The notes beneath the pieces are model-generated. The model worked only from the letters and a program-made list of their open reading frames with translations, was not told the DNA's origin and ran no database searches. A stretch of DNA of 64,000 nucleotides, from the NCBI GenBank assembly GCA_034770075.1, contig CM068382.1, positions 87,537,766-87,601,765 on the forward strand, given 5' to 3'. Every line of letters begins with the position of its first letter. The stretch's first letter is position 1. The DNA comes from Aralia elata. Lineage: Eukaryota > Streptophyta > Magnoliopsida > Apiales > Araliaceae. The translations under genes and the position numbers were made by a program. This document shows positions 1 to 12,107 of the stretch, one piece after another.

Positions 1-3000
1 CATGTTTAAAGGTTGTGTGACAATCTGGATTATGTGAATGCATGAAATTTTATGTGTTATAGTTTTGTTTAAGTGAATATTTAATTTCGCGTAGCATCGT
101 TAATTCTCTATTCACGAGTTAGTATTCACGTTGGGAATATTCATCTAGAGACGTCTTCTCGGATAACTTCGATTTTCCTAATTATTGTCAACCCATTTAG
201 GCAATGAGATATTAATCCAAGTGTAGGATTTATGGGAGCCCAATGAGAATTAAATTAGAAGCCCAAGTGGTTTTAAGGGTGACCCAAACCCATGACCCAA
301 CCCATGACCCAAGACTTGACCCATGTGGGATATGGGCACAAAAATCAGCATTTTGGTGTTGTAATGAGGGAGTATGCGGGTAACATGGTGAGGGAGAGGC
401 CAAATGAGTGGAATTGCATGTTGAATAAGTGGGAACAAATAAACAATGGTTAGCCAATAGAAAATTGGCCACCTTTCCCATTTTTTCTTCCACTTCCCCT
501 AATTTACTCCACTTCTCCCAAATAATGCAACCATTCCATTTCTATCTTGCATTCCACATTTCTCCCATTTCCCATCAGTTGATAGAGAGAGAGAAAGAGA
601 GTGAGAACTGCCAAGAAGGAAGAGAAAGAGGTCGCCGGAAGTTCGCCGGAAAAAGGAAGGAGGAAGAAGAAGGCACGGGAGGAACGAGAAGAGGAACCAA
701 GCAAGGAGAACCTTTAAAATCAATCCTAGCCAAGCTTCTTAATCATCTAGGAAGGATTTACAGAGGTAAACACCAACCAAATCCTTTCTATTCGATTTCT
801 TGTTGAGTTTTTCAAGTTTTTCTTAGTTTTGAGCTCTTAAGCTTGTGGGTCGGATTTGTGGCGATTCTTGGTGTTTTTGTTTGTTGTGATTGTTTGTCAA
901 TGTTGTCAAGAGGTTATGTAAGCTAATAATAATCTCAAAGTGGAACAAAAACGCAAGAAATCCTTACCTTGGCTTAATGGAGCAAGAACAATGGACAAAA
1001 CATGGACTTTGGACTGTTGGACGATTTAGAGGACCTTGTAGCTATGATTTCGTGTTTGTTTAATGTGTTTGTTGTTATGATATTGTACTTCCATGGGTTA
1101 TGAGTTTAACCCAGTTGGAATGGAGTAAAAAGGGATTAAAACAAAGATTTGGTGATGATTTTTGTAAAGAACACGAAGAACACGAAAATAAAACATGATT
1201 TGATACTTTGGTCACGGATTTCAACATGTTAATGTTAATGAATAGCTCTAAATTTTTGATATGTTGTAGCTCTACGTCTTAGGAGTCCATAGAGTCCAGA
1301 ACGGACCAATTTGAAGGTCTAGAGAAGAAGTTATGAGGATTGGAGTGAAGGAGGGTCAAAATCGCGATGTCTGACATGGGCCACCAAGCCAGCCGCGCGC
1401 CCGCACCAAGGCCCCGCGCGCCCGCGCGCGCGCGCTGCCGCACGCCGTGCGCCTGGTGCCGCCCGCCCGCGTGTGCGCTGCCCGACTCAGCTTCGACGTC
1501 CGTTGGGAAAATGGCCATAACTTTCTCATACGGACTCGGATTTAGGCGATTCAAGATGATTCGGAAAGCTTAGAGATAGACCTACAATATCCATTAATTA
1601 GAATTGAAATTTATTACCTGGAATAATTTTGAAATTAACCGTTTTTAGGGCTATTGTGCAAACGGTAGGTGTCGGGCATGCACGTAAACACATGTAATGC
1701 TCCCGACAATGTAAAGTGATGTTCTAACTTTCATGATGTGGTTTTTATGATTTATAATGATACTTAGCATTAACCAATGGGTATTAGATGAATCGAATGG
1801 GCGTGTTAGGCGTACACAATTACGTGTCGCTTGGGCATTCGAATAGGCAAGTTGGGCGTATAGACGTGCAAGCGTCGTAACGCCGTAACTAGTGGGTAAA
1901 ACCTTGTTTAATATTTTGTTTCTTATTTGAATGGGACATTATAGAGTTGTGTAAGCAAATATTTGGTATTCCGTATGTGACTAATTGTATGTGAATATGG
2001 ACCTAATTGAGAAGGATATTAAGGAGCGTTGGTTGAAATATTGTAGCAGCGCTTCAGGCAAGTTTCCTAACGCTTGTCTAACCCTTGTGTTGGGCAAGTT
2101 CCCTAACTTCATTCTTTTTATATATTGAATGCAAGCTTCCTTACCCTAGCTCAAATTAACATTCGGGCAGGTTTCATATTTTATACAGGTGTTGTATAAT
2201 ATTGTTGCAAGTTTCATGACTCAAATGGAGTTATTACTTTTGAATCATATTAGTGGATTAATTATTGTCAATTACTCCACCTCCAAGATAATTATTGATA
2301 TTCGCAGCTTATGCAATTGAATTCATTATTTGTTGTTGGATTGTGAAACGTTTAAGTTCTTCATTCATGAACTGTTTAGGGAAATAGTCTATGCCATTCG
2401 TTTCGGCTAGACATGTACAGGTTATTATTTTAAAAAGCTATCCAAACCGATTGTCGGTGCGGATTCTTGGACTGAGAGAGCAACCCTTATTAGGGGACTA
2501 TAATGTGTCGGTTATCCGATGCAGTCAGAGTTAAATGTTATGCATATACATGGTGTACGAGAGGCTGATCCCCTCGAGTACAACTGACGGGGCCAGGTTT
2601 TAAAAGAGTTAGTCGAATAATTGACTCTTTGGCCAAAAGTTCAGGGTCGGTTGGACCACTCAGCAGTAAATAATCATTATTCATTGTTTCATTTGGACTT
2701 TGATTATGTCATTTCAGCTATTTCATCAATGTTCATAAATTGTTGATCTATGCAGCTATTATTCTTATTCATTCATGATGTATCTCCTTTATTCATTTTA
2801 AACTTGCTGAGCAAAGTAGTTGCTCACCCTTGCTATATCATGAACCTATTGCAGTTAAGCCGGGGAGTTCCAAAGCGGACAAAGGCAAAGGAAAGCTTAA
2901 GGAATAGTTATATATACTATCCCGTTGTGTAATCGTGGAATAGTTTTGTATTATTAATGTATTCTGCGATGTATTTATTTAAGGTTGTAGACCTTGGGAC

Positions 3001-3140
3001 CGTAGTGAACCTTTTGTAATGAACAACATATGTTTATTTTATTCCGCATTAGTTGATTTATGTTGTTTGGAGGTGTATGAATGCATTTTATCGTGAGCAC
3101 CAAATTCGAGGTATTGGTACCTGAATTTGGGGGTGTCACA
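1..3140 (+). mobile_element. 3' part of a long Gypsy-type LTR
   Basis: No retroelement protein is encoded here. The stretch ends in GGGGGTGTCACA, the same kind of 3' end as two complete LTR-type insertions further on (30115-34425 read on the minus strand, and 36339-40200). All three also share a landmark a few hundred bases before the end, a GCTCACCC-like motif followed by TTGCAG. I infer a long LTR of a chromovirus-like Gypsy element whose 5' end lies before the window. A very GC-rich block at 1389-1490 sits inside it. There is no recognisable gene, and the short reading frames at 429-806 and 1279-1573 look like chance. Confidence 0.6.
1389..1490. other. GC-rich low-complexity block inside the LTR
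   Basis: About 100 bases are almost pure G and C, with alternating CGCG runs, in a region otherwise near 35-40% GC. It lies inside the long LTR and encodes nothing recognisable. It may be an LTR regulatory or CpG-rich segment; that is inference. Confidence 0.6.
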
Positions 3141-3424
3141 AGATTTGTGTCATGTGGTTGGGGTGTGTATAATTTGGCTGTTAGAAAGGAAAGCAACGAA
3201 ATAGGACAGTTGGGTTTATGGAACGAAAGTGGCCAGGAAGAAATAGTCTCAGCTACTTCCTTTAGTCTTTAAACTAAGTGCTCCATAACAGCTCATGCTT
3301 AATAGTTGGTTATGTGGCTTGCTAAGTTAACAATTGATTGCCACCTCCACCTTAGTTTGATGACCCAGCAAAACCCATTAACTCAATTAGCACTCACCTT
3401 TAATTCATAAGTCCCAGCTTTACT
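3141..3424. other. Non-coding gap between two LTR fragments
   Basis: It follows directly after the TGTCACA end of the long LTR. I see no primer-binding site. A short plus frame crosses the LTR boundary (3081-3272) and resembles no family I know. Nothing else is supported here. Confidence 0.4.
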
Positions 3425-4557
3425 TTATCATGATTTCAGTACATATATACATAGTACATACCTCATATATGTTATATATTTCATACACATACATTTACGT
3501 ATTATAGTTATATATATCCCTTCCACTAAAAATGAAATTAATCCATTTTATAAAATAACACATTTAGTGTAACGAACTAATTGAAATAATTAATATTAAT
3601 TGATTAATTATTTTAATCCTCATATTTAATGTATACAATTAATTTTTTATAATTAAATCTAATCATCTTATTCATTCCATAAATTGTTTTCAATAATTTA
3701 TTTATATTAGAACTAGATAATTTAATATCCTCCGTACTTATCACACCAAATATTATGTATATTAAATATACATGATATATTTTAATATCATGACAAAATA
3801 TGTATAAATCTTTTCCATAAGAATGGAAGCTATACATGAAATAAAAATAATTTATTTAATGCAATAACTTTACTTTATTAAAATAATTTAACATCATAAA
3901 TTATTTTAATTCTCTTTATTTAATGTAACAGACCAATTAAAATAATTAATATTCCATTAATTATTTTAATTTACTTATTCAATATACACAACAAATTTTA
4001 TATAATTAACTTTAAGCATCTTCTTCTTTCCATAAATTGTCTTCAACAATTTATTCCTCTTCTTTAAATATATCACTTTAATATATTAATCATAATTGAA
4101 ATCTTACCTTAATTCACTAGTTTAATTAAGTGAATCAATTAACTAGCTCATGAAATTTAATTTATAGTGAATTCATTACAAGACTTTATCAAATTATATT
4201 ATTTCATAATATAATTTAAATTTAATCTTCATCTATAAATTACTTCTAAAAATTTATTTACATGATACTCCTATTAAAATAATTTAATATTATAAATTAT
4301 TTTAATTTGTTCATTAATAGATACAAAAGTTTTGTATCGTTAAAGCTATCCGTCTCTTTAAATAAATTGATTCCCACAATTTATTTCAAATCAAAACAAA
4401 TATATATAATAATAATATATTTATTATTCACAAAAATCACATATTGCATAGCATGTATTGACTTATGCAATATAATATCACATCACATACCACCAAATAA
4501 GAATTTTATTTATTAAATTCTTATTTTAATATTTTTCTAAAAATTCGGGTCATCACA
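3425..4557 (-). mobile_element. Fragment of a long Gypsy-type LTR, reversed
   Basis: Read on the minus strand it begins TGTGATGACCCGAATTTTT, nearly the same as the start of the complete LTR insertion at 36339 (TGTGATGACCCGGATTTT). The AT-rich run that follows, with repeated TTAATTATTTTAAT-like blocks, also matches 36339-37740. The homology fades near 3425, so this is the 5' part of an LTR truncated on its other side. No coding capacity. Confidence 0.7.
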
Positions 4558-4781
4558 GAACCCATTCGGCGGGTGGAGGAGGTTATTTCGGGAGGTTTAG
4601 TGGGACACATAACGGAGGCAAGAGGACGATGATCAAGACCGCTATAGGGAACGACTACCCGATTAGGCCGAACCCGTTCAGCGGGTGGTGGAAGTTAGTT
4701 TGGGAGGTCCGGTGGGATACATGACGGAGACAAGAAGACGATGATCGGGAATGCCATCAGGAACGGCTACCCAGTCAAGTA
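4558..4781. repeat. Two-copy tandem duplication, 112 bp unit
   Basis: The unit starting GAACCCATTCGGCGGGTGG at 4558 recurs from 4670 (GAACCCGTTCAGCGGGTGG), with about 80% identity along 112 bases. It lies in the Gypsy internal remnant. Confidence 0.75.
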
Positions 4782-5140
4782 GATGAAGTTTGGGATTCGA
4801 CGGTGATAAGGTTGGCTATCTACCAGTAACAAACTACTCGGCAATACAATCGGAGGATAAACAACGGAGGTTTAAGGTTGGCGATTTGATGTTTCGGGAG
4901 GTTGAGGCTTCTACTCCTCAGAACATGAGAAAACTTATGTCTAACTAAGAGGAACTGTATGAAGTCATTGAGGTGCCAAAGCTGGGAATATATCTGCTTC
5001 GTACTATGCAGGGTATAAACATGAAAAATACGTGGCTTATTGGGGTATTGATTCGACTTTTTTAACATGGTATATTATTTGCTGACTAATTGATGTACTC
5101 TCTTATTTTAAGTTTCTTATAATAAGAGAGTAGGAGGCAA
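4558..5140 (+). mobile_element. Internal remnant of a Gypsy element before LTR A
   Basis: This is the 3' end of a Ty3/Gypsy internal region. About 4836-5070 is homologous to the integrase C-terminal remnant at 10000-10230, with a recognisable GDLM-REVEAS segment and a VPK-G-Y-L segment, but stops and shifts break it. A purine-rich tract just before the LTR (AGAGAGTAGGAGGCAA) fits a polypurine tract. The left side is cut at 4557 by the reversed LTR fragment. 4558-4781 is a tandem duplication. Confidence 0.7.
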
Positions 5141-5644
5141 TGTTGGAGTGCGATTTGATCGGTCTGGGAGATTCAGTGGGACCCATGCCACATGGAGAAA
5201 TATTGTAGTAAAGGATTTGACATTCTAGAAGGTCTATAGTCCAAATTGACTTATGACCTCCACATCCTATATATTTGACTTCCTATTTTTGAGGAAGTCA
5301 AATCCTATTTAGTTATGGAACTTACAGTTATAAGGAATCTCTATATAGGACTCCTATTCTTACTCGGGGACGGGTGTAGTAAATTGAGGCGGTGTGGTCA
5401 AGCTATAAATACAGTCATGATCCAAGTTCAAGGTACTGACCCATTGACAAATTGTCTACTTTTACGCACTAACGTAGTTACATACATCCATTGTTGACGT
5501 TTTCTAACCTATACTTATTCTCACACTAGAGCTATCGCCTTAGTTGCCCAGGCCGTCAAGCTTTTTGGTGCGATTGTTTGTTCCTTATGCAGGTTAACGT
5601 CGTTGTTTGGTGATTCAGCGAGCGGATAGATTTTGGCATTAACA
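5141..5644 (+). mobile_element. Gypsy LTR, copy A (3' LTR)
   Basis: The LTR starts TGTTGGAGTG directly after a polypurine tract and ends GGCATTAACA. Two more copies lie at 6669 and 10321. Inside are a likely TATA box (CTATAAATAC near 5403) and a TTATTCTCAC(A)C motif shared by all three copies. The preceding integrase remnant marks it as the 3' LTR of a Tat-like Gypsy element. Confidence 0.85.
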
Positions 5645-6668
5645 AGAAAAAATCTTTAACACAGAATCATGAGAAGCAATATTACTTGAAGGATTAGCAG
5701 AAATTTGTATGTTCTAAGAAGTTTCTTTATTAAAATGAAAGAGATTTGCTCCGTCTGATTGTTCGCAGTATTATTTGGAAGATTATGTGTATTATCAAAA
5801 CATAATTAGATGGTGTTGCCCATTGGCCTGTAGACTTAATGTGGGGGAGCTTTTCCTTAACCCCCATTTTTTGCCCTTTTTATTTTTTATTTCTGTATTG
5901 TAAAAAATGAATGTTAAGATTGGTATTCATCATTTTGGAATAAAAATTGGTATAACCATAAAGCATAAAGAATAGTAACATAAAAAATGATTGAAAAAAT
6001 CTCTAAATACCAAAACAATTATTGCTTTATTACATTTGTATGAACCCACATCACTCAAAGACATTTTTTTAATAATAAAAAAGAGTATTTATTCTTCTTA
6101 CAAAAGAAGTTTTAGGCAAAAGGAAGATAGCATAGGGTTTTAGTGTTGAAGCCTTGAACTTTGAATTTAACTTTTATTCCTTTTAATTTATAAAAGTTTA
6201 AAATTTAAATGTGATAATTTATTTTTCCCTTGAGAAAGTGAAGATTGGTTAATATATAAACCGTATTTTAATACATATACAGTATTAATTAGTAGTTTTT
6301 TGTTTTTTTAAAATTATTTGGTATAATTTTTAATTTTATATCTTTAAAGTCAACATTATTTGGGGCGAACTGTATTTATAAGTATTTTAATTTTGAATTA
6401 ATTGTATTTAAAAGTATTTTAATTTTTCAATGAAGTTAAATTATATTTGAATACAGTTAAACCGTATATACCCAATCAGGCCTGGTCGGGTTGTCAGTAG
6501 AGAGTATTCCGGTCAATAAGTCGATGTGATCAAGCCATTGTCTCATTCTACCACAATCAGTGCATTGATTTCTAAGTTGATGTGATCAAGCCATTCTCTC
6601 ATTCCACCACGAGTTGTACTCGCTATTAATTTTGGAAATGAAAATTTCATCATTCAAAAATTGTTATT
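5645..6668. other. Non-coding AT-rich stretch
   Basis: No gene is supported. It has poly-A/T runs and a short tandem duplication with a 56 bp period (6518-6573 and from 6574), built around GATGTGATCAAGCCATT. Confidence 0.5.
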
Positions 6669-7165
6669 TGTTGGAGTGTAATTTGATGGGTCCGAGTGGT
6701 TCGGGGGACCCACGTCACGTGGTTGGATATTTACATTGTCAGTAAGGAGTTGGATATTCTTGAAGGGTTAAATTCCAAGTTGACTTATGATTCCCTTGTT
6801 CGATTTGACTTCCTATTTATGAGGAAGTTAAATCCAATTCAATTATGGGACTTACAGTTATAATGAATCTTTACATAAGACTCCTATTCCAATTCGGGGG
6901 TATATTGGGGCGGTGTGATCAAACTATAAATACAGCCATAATCCAAGTTCAAGGTACACACACACACACACACTTATTACTCTTATTCACTAGAGTAATT
7001 ATATACCTCCATTGCTGACGTTTTCTGGCATGTACTTATTCTCACACCAGAGCTATCCCCCGACGACCCCGATTGTCAAGTTTTTTGGTGTGATTGTATG
7101 TTCACTATGCAGGTTCAAGCTTGTTGTGTGGTGATTCAGCAAGCTGATAGATTTTGGCGTTAACA
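6669..7165 (+). mobile_element. Gypsy LTR, copy B (solo)
   Basis: It starts TGTTGGAGTG and ends GGCGTTAACA, like copies A and C, with the same internal TATA-like CTATAAATACAG. There is no polypurine tract or integrase remnant upstream, so it reads as a solo LTR. The flanking 5-mers (TTATT and TTAGC) do not match, so the target duplication has decayed or the copy is rearranged. A (CA)n run lies at about 6956-6972. Confidence 0.8.
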
Positions 7166-8990
7166 TTAGCTTTAGAAGAAGGGTCTGTTCTAGTGTCAAA
7201 TTAAAATCACTAACAAAATTATCAATTGACATCATAATTTTTATGAGGCAACATATCATATCAATTATCGCATAACGCTCTGATTAATATTAGGGGGTTA
7301 TATATTCTGAAGTTGACAATTTACAACGATGGCTTTAGCTTATTAGAGTGGATTTTCTATGACAGGGAAGCAAAACCTACATAAAAGCTAAGTTGTATTC
7401 TTTATTAAGTCAAAGATGTGAGTGAAAGATGTTATGCTGCTAACGTTCTAAAAGGGTCACCCCATAAGCAATAGTAATTTGTGTGGGCCCATCGTCATAA
7501 GCTAGCAATAACACTAATGCATTTTCTTTAAGCTTTCCGAAGCCAACCGAAGCAATCCAAACCCATCGGCAGTGTACCATCGTCTTCGTCCCTACAGTCG
7601 CGGTCTATATATATTCAATCAAACCACCTCATCATCATAAGCAACAACAACCAGTTTTACTTAGTCCTGGTCTTTCATCTCTTTATTGGGCTGCACAAAG
7701 TCTATTCTCGATGACTTCAACACACCAATTTGAGAAGGATTCCGGATGCAAAGCACGAGATTTCAGACAATAAATAAGACCGAAACCAAAACCAATAAAG
7801 TGGGACTTCAAGCTTCAGAGTTCAGACATTCTTTGGCAACTAACAGATGTGCCATAATCTATTTTGATCAGTTATCAGACTTCGGCTTAGCGGGAGATCT
7901 TGAACTTTAGCCTTCAAAGTTAGGTTCTCTCATAGCTTCTGAACCACTTTGGGGCCCCTCCCATGACTTTAGAAGAAATCCTTCTGTTGAAAAATTTCTA
8001 GTGACACCATCGGACATCTTCTCCATAAGCATTCTCAATAATCTTAAGAGCTTCGGGCATGGTTAATTGGACTTCGGCATCACAACTTGAACAACTTTGG
8101 ACTCTAACTTCAACACCAAGATCAGAATTAGAGTTTAGATTTCAACACACTTCAACGGTTCGAGATGTTCATCCATGACACTTCGGGCAATAGCAGCCCA
8201 CTTCGGACAATAGCATCTCACTTCGGACTATATCACATCGACCATTTTCATTATGCTTCGGCTAGTCCAAATTGTCACCTTCATAATTTAATTTCGCCAA
8301 ACATAGAACTTCATCTTCGGATAAAAAACTCTAATAATGGTGCTACTATCCACTCCAATTCGGACTTCGAGTGCCACTCACGCGAACCCATTATCTCTTT
8401 TTTGGCAGCCCCACTTGAGTAATTTATATTGCAAGGTTTCGGACACCCACTTCAACAGTTCTTCCCACAGCTTCACCTTCCTAAGCCCACACCACTATTA
8501 TATCTACCATTTACAAAAATAAGTCTCTTTGGTTGACTTCTTTATGGCTTCGGTCATGGCAAAATGGAATTCAAATTTAACCAAGGCTTTGGAGCCTATC
8601 TTATCAACATCGAATTTCTCTAGCACAGAAGAGCAATTTCAAAACCCATTACTACCGTTCCCAACCAACTTCGGCACACCAACTAGTTTCGACGTATCAA
8701 TACACTTCAAAAGTATTCACTTCAGCCATCTTGATTGTGCCACAAGTTGCTATTGCCTCTATAATTTATTTGTGCCAAAAATTGAACCTCATCATCCACT
8801 CTTCTTCGAACTTCGGTTGTCACTTAAAATACCCGTCATATCCTCTTCGGCTGCGACAGCAGGTTGGATAACACAAATCTAAGGCATATATAAACAAACT
8901 TCGAGGGTAGAAAGCTCAACCATCAAAAAATCAAATCAATCATTATTTGCATTAGCAAACTTCTTTACAAGAAAGGTCATTGAGATAAAC
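7166..8990. other. Non-coding region rich in CTTCGG motifs
   Basis: The motif CTTCGG, often as CACTTCGG, recurs many times between about 7500 and 8900, yet no long reading frame runs through it. A promoter-like string (TCTATATATATTCAATCAAA, then a CA-rich leader) lies near 7608-7660. The few plus frames (8165-8422, 8529-8882) have serine/histidine-rich translations matching no family I know. It is probably part of a decayed repeat next to the Gypsy remnant at 9.2-10.3 kb. Confidence 0.4.
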
Positions 8991-8993
8991 GAT

Positions 8994-9146
8994 GAAAATT
9001 TCCTTCCGAGGAAGCCACCTTGATATGTCATCTGGGATAGACTGTGCGAATTTCCCTCCGAGGAAGCCACCTCGATATATCCTCCGGGATAGACGGTGAA
9101 AATTTCCCTCTAGGGAAGCCACGTCGATATATCCTCCAGGAAAAAA
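8994..9146. repeat. Tandem repeat, 52 bp unit, about 3 copies
   Basis: Units begin at 8994, 9046 and 9098, each with AATTTCC, a GAGGAAGCCAC core and a GATAT-TC-TC-GG segment. The first two are exactly 52 bases and the third is cut short. The period is not a multiple of three. Confidence 0.85.
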
Positions 9147-9289
9147 TTTTCTTGTAAAAAATGGTGTAAGCTTTCGGTCCCCGAAGAGGGTAAACAACCT
9201 GAAGCCATCATCAATAAAATTTCCTTGCTCCAAGTGGAATAAAGGAGTGGGGGGTAATGTTAGGAGCCAGAAGTTTTCATCTGGCATTT

Positions 9290-9433
9290 GGTGTGACGAG
9301 CTTTTTGATGTTCGGTGTGACGAGCTCTCTGGTGTTCGGTATGATGAGCCGTATGGCGTTTGTTGTGACGAGCTCTCTAGTATTCGGTGTAACGGGCTCT
9401 TTGGTCTTTGGTGTGATGCCCTCAATCGGCTCC
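9290..9433. repeat. Tandem repeat, 24 bp unit, 6 copies
   Basis: Six back-to-back 24 bp units (9290, 9314, 9338, 9362, 9386, 9410) follow the pattern GGTGTGACGAGCTCTCTGGT plus GTTC, with 3-9 differences each. The period keeps frame on both strands, so reading frames span it, but I see no real protein. There are no unique spacers between the units. Confidence 0.9.
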
Positions 9434-9560
9434 GATTTGACGACAACTATTTTCTACAAATCCAGAAGGCTCTCGATCCCCACAACCTCAGTGTGCTCCG
9501 GTTTGACGATAGTTGTTTTCTACAAGCCAGAAGGTTCTCGATCCCCACAAACATAGGACG
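9429..9560. repeat. Tandem duplication, 66 bp unit
   Basis: The segment from GCTCCGATTTGACGAC (9429) recurs from 9495 as GCTCCGGTTTGACGAT. Both copies contain TTTTCTACAA and CTCGATCCCCACAA. It overlaps the end of the 24 bp array. Confidence 0.85.
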
Positions 9561-10320
9561 GACAATCAGACCCGAACCCATACCCATCAGGATCGAGATC
9601 AGGGGTAGGAAGGGCCGGCAGGAGGGGCAGGAATTAATTCAGATACACAAGATCGATCTAAATAGGCGAAAGAGGCTTTGGAGACCTTACGCCTCCAACA
9701 GGAGGAATGGGATGCATAATTTGCTAAATTAGAGGGGGAATGAGAGGTTTCCCTATATGCATGTGGGCGTCGGGAGACTACACTACAGAGTATGTCCAAA
9801 ACCCACCGATTAAGAGGCTCTCTAGATGGAAGGAACAAACGCAGACCACACCTCTGAACTCGGAAGAGGGACAGGTACGGTCAGAGCATCGCCAACGTGT
9901 TGCTTCATCGAGTTATATGAGGGGTCGACATACTGGAAGATCCATGAAGGGAATAACCGATTCCATTATGCAGAAGTTTACGGAGTTAGGACAGAAAATA
10001 CCAGCGACAAACTGCTCGGCATTACAATCGAGGGGTTAAACAACGGTGGTTCGAGGTTGGCGATTTGTTGGTTCGGGAAGCTGAGGCTTCTAATCCTCAA
10101 AATATAGGAAAACTTATGTCTAACTGGGAGGGATCGTATGAAGTTATTGGGGTGCCAAAACCGGGAACATATCGGCTTCAAAATATGGAGGGTATAGACA
10201 TAAAAAAATACGTGGCTTGCTGAGGTATTGGTTGGAGTTTTTTAACATGATATATTATTTGTTGACTGATTGATGTATTCCCTTACTTTGAGTTTCTTAT
10301 AATAAGAGAGTAGGGGGCAA
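9561..10320 (+). mobile_element. Deletion-derived Gypsy internal region with integrase C-terminus
   Basis: From about 10005 to 10230 a plus-strand frame reads as the integrase C-terminal (GPY/F-type) segment: a VGDLLVREAEAS stretch, then GKLMSNWEGSYEVIGV and PGTYRL. This is the classic sequence before the 3' end of Tat-lineage Gypsy pol. Upstream, 9600-9990 is polar and low in complexity, perhaps gag-derived. Reverse transcriptase and most of integrase are missing, so a large internal deletion is inferred. The polypurine tract AGAGAGTAGGGGGCAA precedes LTR C. Confidence 0.75.
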
Positions 10321-10818
10321 TGTTGGAGTGTGATTTGATAGGTCCGAGGGGTTCGAGGGACCCACATCACGTGGTTGGATATATACATTGCCAGTAAGGA
10401 GTTGGATATTCTTGAATGGTTACAGTCCAAGTTGACTTATGATTCCCTTGTGTGATTTAACTTCCTATTTCTGAGGAAGTCAAATCTAATTCAATTATGG
10501 AATTTACAGTTATAAGGAATCTTTACATAGGACTCCTATTTCAATTCGGGGACGGGCGTGGTACATTAAGACGGTGTGATCAAACTATAAATACAGTCAT
10601 AATCCAAGTTTAAGGTACACACACACTTATTACTTTTATTCACTAGAGCAATTACATACCTTCATTGTTAACGTTTTTTGGTTTGTACTTATTCTCACAT
10701 CGGAGCTATCCCCCGGCGACCCCGATCGTCAAACGTTTTGGTATGATTATTTGTTCACTGGGCATGTTTAAGCTCGTTGTGTGGTGATTCAACGAGCGAA
10801 CAGATTTTGGCGTTAACA
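10321..10818 (+). mobile_element. Gypsy LTR, copy C (3' LTR)
   Basis: It runs from TGTTGGAGTG to GGCGTTAACA, 498 bp, right after the polypurine tract. It shares its TATA-like box, TTATTCTCACA motif and ends with copies A and B. It is the 3' LTR of the deleted Gypsy element upstream. Confidence 0.85.
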
Positions 10819-11375
10819 CTATTAATTCTAGAATTGTAAATGCCTACTTAGAATCATTACAAGCTAAAACATCCTTTCATATTTATCAAACTTTTTCCAT
10901 ACACGTGGAGTAATTATTATAGGAATTTGGATCAATTGTCTAAAAACTTTATTATTATTTCTAATGAAAATTTTGAGATAGGATAGTCAGCCTATTCCGT
11001 TCATGTCTCCAAACTATTTATATAATTTAAACAAATATATATGTAGCATAATGATATTAAAAATTAATGAACTTTTAATTATTTTCTGTTTTAATCAATC
11101 AAATATAAATTTTTTACATTAAACATTAAAATTAAGAGAAAGAATCTATTTTCTCGCTAAAAACTAACAGTCGTCAGTTGACTAACATTGTGAATTAAAA
11201 ATATCCTATATGACATTAATAATTAATTTCTAACAACAAAACTAATGACATGGCTCTAAAAAGAATTAAAACCTAATTAATAGTTAATCTATTTTTAAAA
11301 CCAATAATTAATTAATTAAAATCAAATAAAAACCTAATATATCAGCACCCGTGCGAATTACAAACATAATACAAA
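10819..11375. other. AT-rich intergenic DNA
   Basis: There are no gene, RNA or repeat ends I can support here. It forms the left flank of the MULE target site. Confidence 0.5.
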
Positions 11376-12107
11376 TATATCAAAGGTTTAGTTACAAATT
11401 CGACCCCAAAGTATACACCTTTTTACCATTTATACCCCGATGTTTAAATGCTCCCATCCCGCTACCCAAAATACACATAAGTAAGCACGATGGACCCTAT
11501 TGGAACATTCCGATCAATTTGTTCGCCAGAAAATGGCCACGTGTGGCAATATAATATTTAAATAATGTTTACCGTATAAATATTGTACTTCAATTACTCA
11601 ATTTGTACAAATACAAGAGAAATACTCAATTAACAAAATAAAGGTTCAAAAAAAAGGGATTAACGGTCGGTTGGTATAATTAGGCTGATTGTTCATCTTC
11701 TAGGGCTCAAAGCGGAGTCAGTGCGATTTACAAAGTGATGTGAAGGGAGGTGAGGATTTGGCTTCAATTCTTCTGATCAAGAGGGTAGAAATCGAGTTTG
11801 AATCTACATTAACCATCTAGACTACAACAGAAAATAGTTTGGGTACTAAGGTTGTTTGATTTTGAAGGTTTTGGCACCCCTTTATATCCGGGTATGTTAT
11901 TTATTCTTATTTAAAGTGTAGAAACAGTATATATAGTTAGTGAAGAAGCATATTTGCATGAGTAAGTTGATAAAGTTCTTGCATGCTCAATTTTGGCCTA
12001 CAGTTGTGGTCTCATTTGTGTCTTTTTGGCTTATCTGCTTTGTTTTTTACATAAGTGGCAGTTGGGAATACTAAAAAAAATTAAAGTTTGTTGTTTTTTG
12101 TTGTCTT

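Noticed and set aside
429..806. 125-codon plus frame
   Set aside because: Low-complexity Glu/Lys/Arg stretch from a purine-rich leader-like tract inside an LTR; no domain.
6669..7165. LTR B as part of a complete element with LTR A or C
   Set aside because: A-B and B-C intervals hold no matching internal region for a B-started element, and no shared target duplication was found.
9290..9433. CRISPR-like array of 24 bp repeats
   Set aside because: The repeats are directly adjacent without unique spacers, in a plant genome. It is a minisatellite.
9247..9732. 161-codon plus frame with a CDEL-type repeat
   Set aside because: It only reflects the 24 and 66 bp tandem repeats; the opposite strand is just as open.
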